DNA of 64,000 nt. Source: Schizosaccharomyces osmophilus (Eukaryota > Ascomycota > Schizosaccharomycetes > Schizosaccharomycetales > Schizosaccharomycetaceae). The stretch covers positions 310,001 through 374,000 of the forward strand of contig NC_079238.1 of NCBI RefSeq assembly GCF_027921745.1, in the 5' to 3' direction. The notes beneath the pieces were generated by a model, which was not told the origin of the DNA, did not search any database, and saw only the letters and a program-made list of their open reading frames with translations. Shown here one piece after another: positions 12,101 through 19,948 of the stretch. Position 1 is the stretch's first letter; each line of letters starts with the position of its first letter. A program made the position numbers and the translations under genes.

Positions 12101-12871
12101 TTCTCTCCATTGCTTTTCGACAAAACCAGTACCTTGCATAACATGAGAAACAGAGGTGTTCATTTCTTCATCTTGGTTCTTTCGTTTTATGTCTTCCATA
12201 ACTTCTTTTACTCCGGATAAAGACAAAACAACAAGCATGGGAGCGATTGTTGTATAACGGTTCATGGGTGTGATTCCTGGGATTTGCTGGATAACAGCAG
12301 TGAACAAAAAGAACAAATTCGAGTATTTGGAAAACTGCTCTCGTAAAAACTTTGGAAGGAAACTGACTGCATTGTACTTGCAAGTGGAGACGATATTGTT
12401 TAAGAAATGGTTGGCAGTATAGTCATTTAAAGTAATGATTCTAGGTCCCAATTCTTTTGGATCTATAGGCTTTTCTTTCTTCTTGAATACCCGCTTTAGA
12501 GATTTCAGTCGTTCGAAAAAGCCATGTCGTCGTTCATGTATATAGTCTTCGTTTTGAATGGGATCTGCGAAATTACGCAAAGGAATCTCAATTTTTCGCA
12601 CATCAGCACCTGTTGCTCTAACGTAAGCGTTGTTAGGATCATTTACTTGATCCATGCGACCTGGTCTGTCATCGCTCAAAAATGGATTCCTTAAATCTTG
12701 TCCAGAAGAAGAAACAAACTGACTTTCAGCACCAAAGATATCCTCAAATTCATCTTTTCCTAAGAACGGATTTTCCTGTGGACCGTCTGTTCGATGAAAT
12801 GTAATGTCTGAGGATAGTGAGTCTTCAGAGTCCCTTGGAGCATTTTTCCTAATTTCTACATTTCTGGACAT
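9104..12871 (-). CDS. P4-type phospholipid flippase, Drs2-like
   Basis: A 1255-residue P4-ATPase that moves aminophospholipids from the lumenal to the cytosolic leaflet of Golgi/endosomal membranes. It shows the flippase signature PISLFVTFELV in TM4 (proline-isoleucine, not the cation-pump PEGL), the phosphorylation motif DKTGTLTRNQ (Asp near residue 518), DGETNLK in the actuator domain, KGADTV in the nucleotide domain, and GDGANDVPMIQ in the hinge. About ten membrane segments are spaced as usual. The C-terminal tail carries RQMQRMRKQRG followed by YAFS, the autoregulatory basic motif of Drs2. From memory the S. pombe neighbour is SPBC887.12. It needs a Cdc50-type partner, which is not in this window. 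Confidence 0.94.
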   Translation of the reverse strand: MSRNVEIRKNAPRDSEDSLSSDITFHRTDGPQENPFLGKDEFEDIFGAESQFVSSSGQDLRNPFLSDDRPGRMDQVNDPNNAYVRATGADVRKIEIPLRNFADPIQNEDYIHERRHGFFERLKSLKRVFKKKEKPIDPKELGPRIITLNDYTANHFLNNIVSTCKYNAVSFLPKFLREQFSKYSNLFFLFTAVIQQIPGITPMNRYTTIAPMLVVLSLSGVKEVMEDIKRKNQDEEMNTSVSHVMQGTGFVEKQWREVQVGDIVKVVSETFFPADLILLSSSEPEGLCYIETANLDGETNLKVKQALPETSNLLKPIELSQLEGTVKSEQPNNSLYTYDATLKLLPNDRELPLGPEQLLLRGAQLRNTHWVYGVVVFTGHETKLMKNTTETPIKRTAVEKQVNTQILYLLFIFVFLCFCSSLGSLIQRSVYGSAFSYLLITTSRGGEFFKQLLTFWILYSNLVPISLFVTFELVRYVQAQLISSDLDMYNEETDVPAACRTSSLVEELGQVGYIFSDKTGTLTRNQMDFRQCSIAGLAYADVVPEDRQYSEELDPDMIIYDFSTLKKNLDSSNGDLIHHFLLVLSICQTVIPEFDETSNSMKYQASSPDEGALVKGAVSIGYEFIARKPRYVTVRLFDKEETYELLNICEFNSTRKRMSIVFRCPDGKIRLYIKGADTVILDRLVGDCPYLTTTIHHLEDYATVGLRTLCIAMREISDYDYQRWATIYEAASTSLVDRAQKLMDAAEMIEKDLTLLGATAIEDRLQDGVPDTISTLQTAGIKIWVLTGDRQETAINIGMSCKLIDEDMGLVIVNEQTKEATAESIMSKLSSIYRNEHNSGNIESMALIIDGVSLTFALERSLERRFFELASLCRAVICCRVSPLQKALVVKMVKRNTDSILLAIGDGANDVPMIQAANIGVGISGMEGLQAVRSSDFSISQFCYLRKLLLVHGSWCYQRLSKLILFSFYKNVALYMTQFWFAFCNAFSGQVTYESWSISLYNVLFTVLPPIVIGIFDQYVSASQLYQYPQLYQLGQRGEFFNLKRFWAWIANGFYHSLLLFLCSIAVFDSDGPNSNGPTSGHWVWGTTLYAMILATVLGKAALISNHWTYYMVIATLGSFVFWLVFMPIYAVVAPAIGFSKEFKGIIPYLHGNLKFWASLFVFPTFALMRDFVWKYSSRMYYPEEYHYVQEIQKYNITDYRPRMIGFHKAIRKIRQMQRMRKQRGYAFSQGEEDQSRILDAYDTTHVRGAYGEMR

Positions 12872-13207
12872 TGATTGAAGATAAGTATCGTAAGAAAAAC
12901 CAAAGGCTTGGTAGGTTCCTCACAAAGCAACCTGTGGTTGTACAATATCAATAGTTGCTAAAATCGTCGTCGTCTTCTGGAAAAAAAAGAGTCCAGTTTC
13001 TGTTGGCCAACTTGAATTGAATACGAAAAGTGAATGTGAAGAAAACAAGTAATCAACCCGTTTTCTTGTTGTATTTGCGATGGTGGGAAGGGACGAACTA
13101 CGGGTGTCAGTGTAAGCCGCAAGTGCTGGTCAGCGCGCGTAAACAAAAGGGTACCTGGTACTATTTTTAATGCATTATTACTCTTATTAACAACGTTTGG
13201 GTTACTT

Positions 13208-13234
13208 AAAAAAAAAAAAAAAAAAAAAAAAAAT
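13208..13234. repeat. Poly(A) tract, 27 nt
   Basis: An uninterrupted run of 27 A on the plus strand, read as T27 on the minus strand. It lies at the distal end of the possible minus-strand non-coding transcript. Confidence 0.95.
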
Positions 13235-13716
13235 AAGAAATGAAATGTACTTTATAAATATGCTATCCTGACTCTATGAACTTTACTGAAATGTGCCAAA
13301 AGCATCTAAAACTCCAGTAGGACACAACTACTGTAGCTCTAACTCCTTAAATTTATAAACGCTTTGCAAAAAGAAGAATTAGATCCATTTCATATTCGAT
13401 ATCATGTATTGATGCTCGTAGGGATTTACTTGAATAGAATGGCCAAGCAATCCGATATATCATCAATTTTTTCTTGCTAGGTCTTAGCAACCTTTACAAG
13501 GTAAGAAACAATCCTTGTAAAGGTGAATAAACTAGCTTTGGGTTTCATTCATCACTTTCTACAACAAACGTGTTTCATGCTTCTTACTTCTTCAAAACGC
13601 GGTTCAACATAAATACTTATTGCATATAAAATTGCTTCTTCAATATTTATAATTGGTAGTTGGTAAAAGCAGAGAGCGCGTCAAGCCTTTATGTAGTGAA
13701 ATACATAAAGGGCATT
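13235..13716 (-). ncRNA. Candidate non-coding RNA next to a HomolE box
   Basis: No open frame of note. On the minus strand the order is HomolE box (13725-13717), a hairpin of 10 bp with 6-nt loop, a hairpin of 12 bp with 11-nt loop, then a T27 tract. HomolE boxes are usual at ribosomal protein and some small RNA genes, but no such gene starts here. I could not match it to U snRNA, SRP RNA, RNase P or MRP sequences. Ends and strand are guesses. Confidence 0.2.
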
Positions 13717-13725
13717 AGGGTAGGG
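13717..13725. promoter_or_regulatory. HomolE-like box (AGGGTAGGG) without a ribosomal protein gene
   Basis: The same 9-mer appears at 31830-31838 before rps29 and 46494-46502 before rps12. Here the nearest downstream starts are the P4-ATPase, more than 800 bp away, or nothing known on the plus strand. Confidence 0.5.
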
Positions 13726-13912
13726 TATATTTAAAACGATAATATGATGTAAACAAACAAATCGGAAAAGAAAACAAGATTCTTTTCTCTTTTTGTTAAT
13801 GCGTTCAACCGGACAATAAAAGATACTTTTTTTATTATCAAAATCCCTAACAAAACCGGTTTAGTTCGAAATTTGCGTTATTATTGAAATAAATAATCAA
13901 ACTGATTTTTTG

Positions 13913-13928
13913 TATGCTGATCAGCATA
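13913..13928. repeat. 16-bp perfect palindrome
   Basis: TATGCTGATCAGCATA equals its own reverse complement. It lies 54 nt past the pus2 stop, so it could be a protein-binding site or a small element in the pus2 3' UTR. Confidence 0.9.
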
Positions 13929-13981
13929 AGCCAAGAAGCTAAAAAACCTGCGACTGTTAGTTTAAATAAAGAAAACAAAAC

Positions 13982-15265
13982 TTACATCTTTTCTTTCTTC
14001 TCCAAGTGGATAATGTCTGGATATATGACTTCCTTTTTGAGATTTTCCATTTGGTCTTTATAGTTGACAAGATCTATTTTGAAATAATTTTCATCATGTA
14101 GGGACTTGTTATAGGAGGAATAATTAATATCCTTCAAAACCAACACATGTCCAGGACTTTTGCTTATATTCATAGACACGTCGGGTGAAAGAGATTTTGT
14201 AAGGACGTCTAAACTTGCGCAACTTCGTATAACCATTAGAGCATGAGCCATCATTTTACGAATTTGATTTAGCATAAAGGAATTTCCCCGAATCGTTACT
14301 GGAATCCACTCCCATTTCTCATAGACGAATGGTTTGCCGCAATCGATTGATTCAATAATCCGATAGTTACTAGGCGCCTTTGGATCTTGAGTGATTGTAA
14401 AGTTATGAAAGTTGTGCTTTCCTAAATATAGCTGAAGGACTTCCTGAAGTAATTGTAGGCGGTCTTCAGTAACTCGGTAGTTCATGCAATAGTAATGGTC
14501 GGCGAGTTTTTGAGCCTTCTTCAGTTTGGCTTCGTTGGGGATTTTTATGTGTGCAGGAATAGGTTTTTCTGGAAACATTCCAATAAACGGATTGGTAAAT
14601 GTTTCAGGATCTTTTTCAAATTCGTTTTGAAGCTCTTTTCGTCTATTTTCCACTTGGTCCCAAAATGGTCTCGTTTGGGTGGTAGAAGACAACAATAGAT
14701 TATCTAATTCATTTTCTGGCTCCCTTTTTATATTATTTTGCGATTTTCGGAACAATGGCGTCGAATCTTTTGGAGGTATCAATGCAAACGACGGAATCAG
14801 ATACTCATACGTACGGGATTCACAAGAGATTCTTGGATTAAAGTACTTCTGTACTTTGAATACATCCCACACGCGAATTTGTCTGCTCAATTTTTCATTC
14901 AGCTGTTCGCGCAATTTCGATGGATTTACGGAATCTTGGATAAACACATTTAAAGAAACAAGGTTTCCAAGAGTGTGGACTCCTTTGTCTGTCCTTGCAG
15001 ATCTGGCAATCACAAATTGATTTTCATCTATTGTGCCTTTTCCTAGATATCCCAAATCTTGCAAAGCATGCACAATGTCTCCTTCAACCGTCTTTAAAGG
15101 CTCATTGATTTGAATTCCATGGTAACCGAATCCTGAATACCCCAATAATATCACAATCCTCTCTTGAATAGCTTCCTCACCGACACTTTTTTCAGTAGCG
15201 GATTTCTTTACATGTTCACTACTTGGAGCAAGCGATTCATCTTCAATTTTTCTTTTTTCAGCCAT
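13982..15265 (-). CDS. pus2: tRNA pseudouridine synthase, TruA/Pus1 family
   Basis: A 427-residue intronless enzyme that isomerises uridines in tRNA. The catalytic motif is RSARTDKGVHT at residues 88-98, with the nucleophile Asp93. It is preceded by LLGYSGFGYHGIQ, the conserved first strand of the TruA fold, and followed by NPRISCESRTYEYL, HNFHNFT and the end motif NSFMLNQIRKMM. The charged N-terminus (about 35 residues) and C-terminus frame the domain. Eukaryotic Pus1 and Pus2 are close paralogues; the Pus2 name rests on my memory of gene order next to mcs4 in S. pombe, so Pus1-like is the safe family name. It probably acts in the nucleus. Confidence 0.88.
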   Translation of the reverse strand: MAEKRKIEDESLAPSSEHVKKSATEKSVGEEAIQERIVILLGYSGFGYHGIQINEPLKTVEGDIVHALQDLGYLGKGTIDENQFVIARSARTDKGVHTLGNLVSLNVFIQDSVNPSKLREQLNEKLSRQIRVWDVFKVQKYFNPRISCESRTYEYLIPSFALIPPKDSTPLFRKSQNNIKREPENELDNLLLSSTTQTRPFWDQVENRRKELQNEFEKDPETFTNPFIGMFPEKPIPAHIKIPNEAKLKKAQKLADHYYCMNYRVTEDRLQLLQEVLQLYLGKHNFHNFTITQDPKAPSNYRIIESIDCGKPFVYEKWEWIPVTIRGNSFMLNQIRKMMAHALMVIRSCASLDVLTKSLSPDVSMNISKSPGHVLVLKDINYSSYNKSLHDENYFKIDLVNYKDQMENLKKEVIYPDIIHLEKKEKM

Positions 15266-16153
15266 ACCACCAGGTTAGACTCCTTCTCTATTTAGAATAT
15301 GAAATGAAAGAAACTTGGGGTATGATTTTTGTAGTAAAGAAAGTCTACAAGTCAGGTATGGACCAGATGGAATTATTGGATTCAAATGAGAGATGTAAGT
15401 CTTAGCTACTACTTTTGTTTTAACTCAAACAGTACTTCAGTATACTAAAAGCTGGGCAAAACAGAGGATAAATATATTAAGACAATGAGTTATTTTGACT
15501 TTAATACAAAACGTATGGCAATTTATGCCAAAGCAAAACAACAGAAACATATCGAATATTGCTTAAAATCATACACTAGAGGGTATTGTTATTTGATTAG
15601 GAAAGAAATAGAGAAAACCAAAACACTCAAACCAAGATTAAAAACAAAGTAGTACCCATTGAAAATGTAAACAGAATTAGGATATTTATACAAACCAAAA
15701 TGACATCCATTTCTCGGTTAGGTAGACTTGTTGGTCCAATTAATCAAAACTGAATGGTTAATTCATCTAGACGACCTTACTAGTAGGTAGAATACTTTTT
15801 AATTGAAAGTCATCTCTGTTATAAGTGTTTTCTTAGGTAGGGTACTCCGCTCTATTATGAGAGTGCTCCACAATAGTAGTCGCTTGCCAAATAACAGTCT
15901 GGTAAATAAGCACAATAATTTGTTTCATTAAATATGACAAAACGTGAACCGTTGAAATAGTTTCTAGTAACAAAAAATAAATTATAAGCAAAATCAGTCA
16001 AGACATCGTTTGTAACCAGAAATTAGCAAAAATAAAATTAACAAGTAATAGAAAATAGAAATATATACATATGTGTATATAGAGATATATATCACAATGC
16101 CTGATGGATCCCACTTTTGCGAATTAATAGAGAAAAAGAGAGAAAAAAAAAAA
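15266..16153. other. Intergenic region, pus2 5' / mcs4 3'
   Basis: About 890 bp of AT-rich DNA. A partial HomolE-like GGTAGGGTA lies near 15836. No RNA gene or open frame of note. Confidence 0.55.
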
Positions 16154-17713
16154 TTAATGACCGCGGAAACGCCGCCATCTGTTCCAGTCAATCAGTGCTT
16201 GCATGCAACCCCATTCCGTAATCTTCTTTTCGAGCCATACCAATGACACTGGCTTCGTTAAAAAATCATTACAGCCTGCTGCTAAAGCTTCATTTCGATC
16301 AGCCATCAAACTGGAAGCTGTTAAGGCAACAATAATAACTGGAGACTGGAACTTATCGGGCGGTAAAAGTTCTTCCTCAGGAATGGGTTCTGTAGGTTTC
16401 TGAGCGACAAGACCTATCGCATTAAGACGCTCCAGTCGTCGAATCTCTTTGGTGACATCTATGCCCGATAATGTTGGAAGTTGGATATCCATTAAAATTA
16501 AATGAAAAGATTTCTTTTTCCACTTTTCTAAAGCTTCCAGACCATCTTTAGCAACTTCAGAAGAAATATTACGTTTTTTCATGAAGGCTTCAAGGATTTT
16601 CTGATTAATAATGTTGTCTTCAACAATTAGAACCTCAATGGGAGGAATGACACCTTCAAGCAAACTGGTAAAAGTCGTTTTGCCAGACATGGGGCCCGTT
16701 CCGAGTATATTTACAGGAGAGTTGGTTATACTGTCGCCAGGATTATCGGAATAACTCAACTGAGGTAGTTCAGTAGGTTTGATCAACGTTTCTGGAACAG
16801 TCATTCCCGAAGCATCATCTACGGTGGAATTGGTCACCTTCTGTTGAGTATTCATAGACGAAGCATCGTCAACCAAGGTATTTTGAAAAGGAGACGAATT
16901 GGGACTAGCGGATAAAGAATCACCGTTACTCTGACGTGTCTCTAGATGCTTCGTTTGTTCTTCCTTGACTGTACCAGCAGAACCAACAGACGAATTGGAC
17001 GTCTGCTTGGAAACGGCATTGACTGCAGAATGTGATCTTTCATTGGGAGCATGATCCAATACACCAGAGCGACTAGTATTGCTTTGTTGTCGAGAATAGC
17101 GAGGTAAAAGTAGAACTCCGGGTTTATTAACGAGTGTATTTGAACGAGTTCTTCCTAAAGAACGACTATTAGGTGTTGCCATACCGGACCCCTTGTATAA
17201 ATAAGGGTTACTTGGTGCTCGATGGAGAGAATGATTAGAAGGAGATTCTGAATGTTCAGAAACGGAGGAATGTCTGCAATGAGAACTTGAATCAGTTATT
17301 GAGTTGGGGAGTTGGGAGGCGGATGATTGGTCACATAGGCTATTGTTCGTAGTTATTTCATAGCTGTTTGACCTTGAGGATGGCAATGAGCCGCCATGTA
17401 ATTGAGCCTGTGTGAAAGGAACGGTTGGAGCACTCACCAAAAGCGCATCATCCATAGTTTGACCGTGAGGAAAGTAGTAATTCATGACCAATAGCATATT
17501 ATCATTTGGCTCAAGATCTCTAAATTGAGTCTCGTTAGCGCCGTTTTTTGGAATAATAAGGCGAATATTTAGTTCTGGCGCATCAACGTGTTGCCCGATC
17601 CGTAAAGGGAATTTTTGAGTAATTGCATCTTTTAAATCATCCACTAGACTTTCCTCGCTTACGAGAACGGAGCTTATAACTCCATCTGGAAGTTTTTTAA
17701 ACCAAACTCGCAT
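16154..17713 (-). CDS. mcs4: Response regulator of the stress MAPK pathway, Mcs4 type
   Basis: A 519-residue two-component response regulator. In S. pombe Mcs4 joins the Mak1/2/3-Mpr1 phosphorelay to the Wis4/Win1 MAPKKKs of the Sty1 cascade. The first 100 residues are a conserved fold beginning MRVWFKKLPDG; a long Ser/Asn-rich middle (about 110-350) looks disordered. The receiver domain starts at IEVLIVEDN (acidic pair for metal), has the phosphoacceptor Asp409 in LILMDIQLP, the Thr of VALTASS and the Lys of FLTKP. The domain carries an extra loop of about 20 residues (GLVAQKPTEPIPEEE) typical of Ssk1/Mcs4 proteins. The ATG at 17713 is the only suitable start. Confidence 0.95.
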   Translation of the reverse strand: MRVWFKKLPDGVISSVLVSEESLVDDLKDAITQKFPLRIGQHVDAPELNIRLIIPKNGANETQFRDLEPNDNMLLVMNYYFPHGQTMDDALLVSAPTVPFTQAQLHGGSLPSSRSNSYEITTNNSLCDQSSASQLPNSITDSSSHCRHSSVSEHSESPSNHSLHRAPSNPYLYKGSGMATPNSRSLGRTRSNTLVNKPGVLLLPRYSRQQSNTSRSGVLDHAPNERSHSAVNAVSKQTSNSSVGSAGTVKEEQTKHLETRQSNGDSLSASPNSSPFQNTLVDDASSMNTQQKVTNSTVDDASGMTVPETLIKPTELPQLSYSDNPGDSITNSPVNILGTGPMSGKTTFTSLLEGVIPPIEVLIVEDNIINQKILEAFMKKRNISSEVAKDGLEALEKWKKKSFHLILMDIQLPTLSGIDVTKEIRRLERLNAIGLVAQKPTEPIPEEELLPPDKFQSPVIIVALTASSLMADRNEALAAGCNDFLTKPVSLVWLEKKITEWGCMQALIDWNRWRRFRGH

Positions 17714-19063
17714 TAGTTTTCTCTAATAATGGACCTTGGCTTTCTTGGCTTTTGTAGAAGGGTAATAAACGAGTTATCAAGAACTTGCCACCATTTATTC
17801 CTGGATATAGGTCTTGGTTTTTTAATTATAACAATGTTTCTTGGAACAAAAACGAAAAAGAGAAAGTAAAGCAGAAAAACCAAGAAAAGACGAAATGGAT
17901 GGTTGGCTCGTTGTATGCTTCATTTAACGTCCATTGTCTTCTCCGACGAATAAGTAACCGTATCGTTACTTTTGAGCGAACGTTTTATCCACATTCGATG
18001 AGATTATATTAGCGTACAGAATGGCATGCTTTTGTTACTTTGTATAATTTTAAGGAGTATGTTTCAGCGGTATAACAAAATTTGAAACAAAGGATTCTGC
18101 TGAAAGAAGGGCTATATATGGGAAACAAATGAACATAGATGTGTAGAGGATCTTTGTTTCTAATAGGGTGAGCTTAAGGTGTATCCTGTAATTCATAAAG
18201 GCCATCTAATGAAGACTGCTGAGGCGGTAGTACCCATATTATGAACGTTTGCAAGCGCAAACAAGAAAAAGAGTTTACCAAAAGACAATTTATACTTGTT
18301 CATTTATAGTACTGACGCTAGACATGGCTGCGCATTGATGCGTTGTGATGGGTTACTCATTGTTTTTAAGTAAACAATGTTTGCTTTTCTAAAGAAACAA
18401 ATTAGTTACAAGCGTAAGCAGATGCATTTTTGTCAATTAATTCTTCTTTTTCATGTTTATAGGAATTTTTTTGGGAAGGCGTATGCTGTCAATGATCAAT
18501 GTAAATAGAAAACATATCTTGTTTTGTAGCAGTTCAAAGAACGTCAAGAATACATATAGTTATTTTTCCCTTTCCCTTTCCTTTTTAAGTTTCTTTTTTA
18601 TTTTATATAGAATCCAATGGCACGTCTTGGCTAGACTCAATAATTAATAATCCCGAAATGCATTCTCGTAGCTATTTAGTGGAGGAGCATGATGGAAACG
18701 AAAATGTTCTTGTAACAGCGAATCACTCTTTAACATTGATCGCAACGATTTTTTGAGAGCAATCCCCTTGCTGTACATATTGACTTTCATAGACTCTTCA
18801 GAGAAATCATATCCACTTTTATCAAAGGAAAACAAATGAGCCAAACAAACTACAAAAATAGCAACCCTTCACTTTAACTCGTACAACTCTACCAATGCTG
18901 CCACCCTTCTATTCTTTTACAGGATACACTTTCTATCATTTCAAGACTACTATTCCCTACACTACGGCACCATCACGAGACAGCCTTGTCTTTGCACCCA
19001 CAGTCATTTTCTATTTATGTAATTTTTGTTTTTCTATACGAGCTAACGTGTTTTTAAGATCAT
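17714..19063. other. Intergenic region, mcs4 5' / rps19 3'
   Basis: About 1.35 kb. Presumably a long mcs4 leader or promoter. It includes one possible small spliced gene (18644-18939, listed separately). No tRNA or snoRNA pattern that I could defend. Confidence 0.55.
18644..18939 (-). CDS. Possible small two-exon protein of unknown function
   Basis: Weak candidate. Exon 18849-18644 encodes a 68-residue stretch with mixed, protein-like composition ending HHAPPLNSYENAFRDY. It lacks an ATG near its 5' end, but an acceptor TTTTTGTAG at 18850 could join it in frame to a 19-nt exon 18939-18921 (ATG, six codons), giving 74 residues. The donor GTAAAA is poor and the 71-nt intron has no clear CTAAC. 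Internal ATGs (for example near 18790) are alternatives. I recognise no family. Confidence 0.18.
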
Positions 19064-19652
19064 TTACTCTTCATCTTCCAACAAAGAGTAAGCAATACGA
19101 TCCAAGTCACGTTGACCTTGTTGAGAGATGCGACGGCCACCGTTGTCAGACTTTTCAAGGACACCAATCTTTTCTAAGCTTTGGATGACCTTGCGTTGGA
19201 CGCTACCGGATCCATCACGGTGGTGAGAAGGACGCATGCCACGGTTGACAGAGCCACCATAAACCTTGCAAAGACGGCCAACACCGACTTGCTTACGGAG
19301 GTAGATATGGCGAGCAATGGCGGCAGCACGAACAAAGTACCAATCAGGGTCGTAGGGAGCCAACTCCTTATGGGTACCGGTCTTAGCAATGTCAATCCAT
19401 TGGGGAGTGGCCATTTTGCCTAAATAAAATATGTTAATTTCCTTATTCCTTATTTCTTTACCATTAAAACATTCAAACTAAAAAGTTCCAAGAAATGAGT
19501 CATGTATCACTTCAACCAAGGGTTTTGCAATCCTTGCTCATACGACTTCACTCTTTTGCTCGTTCTTTTCACATACCTGATCTCTTTAAGAAAGCAGAAT
19601 AAGCGGTAACAAACCGTTGAGCATCAACGTCCTTAACAGATACACCTGCCAT
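19064..19652 (-). CDS. rps19: 40S ribosomal protein S19 (eS19)
   Basis: A 143-residue small-subunit protein needed for 18S rRNA maturation and the head of the 40S subunit. Two exons: 19652-19577 and 19419-19064, with a GTATGT donor and TAG acceptor; the Gly codon is split across the junction. The sequence begins MAGVSVKDVDAQRF and contains the eS19 features TPQWIDIAKTG, WYFVRAAAIARHIY, VYGG and RRISQQGQRDLDRIA. The S. pombe genome has two copies (rps1901 and rps1902); I cannot say which this matches. A HomolD-type sequence lies about 90 bp upstream. Confidence 0.97.
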
Positions 19653-19739
19653 TATTTTGAATTTTATGCGTGGGTGAAGATAATCAAGTTTTCCCCTACC
19701 ACAAATTTCTGTTTCCCATTGCTAGCCTCCAAACATTAA

Positions 19740-19746
19740 GTGACTG
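19740..19746 (-). promoter_or_regulatory. HomolD-like box of rps19
   Basis: CAGTCAC on the minus strand, 88 bp before the rps19 ATG, at the spacing usual for HomolD boxes of TATA-less fission yeast ribosomal protein promoters. It lies in the 296-bp divergent promoter shared with klp6. Confidence 0.5.
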
Positions 19747-19948
19747 CTATTTCATAAAATACAAGATACGATAGAAATGAATATATAAAATAAATAAATA
19801 CAATTTTTTAAATACAATGATCAAAAAATATATGTACCTTTTATAACTCGAAGCTTTGTTTACATTTCCATCTTCTACTATACTAGTTAAGTGCTTGTCT
19901 TCCATCTACCCAAATTCCTTATTTTGGGCAAATTCTTTATGGTTTGCC

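Larger units (their letters stand above)
12872..13981. other. Intergenic region, P4-ATPase 5' / pus2 3'
   Basis: About 1.1 kb between two minus-strand genes, with more structure than its neighbours: a 27-A tract (13208-13234), a 12-bp inverted repeat (13490-13501 with 13513-13524), a 10-bp inverted repeat (13686-13695 with 13702-13711), a HomolE-like box (13717-13725), a FLEX-like GTAAACAAACAAA (13749-13761) and a 16-bp palindrome (13913-13928). Confidence 0.65.
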
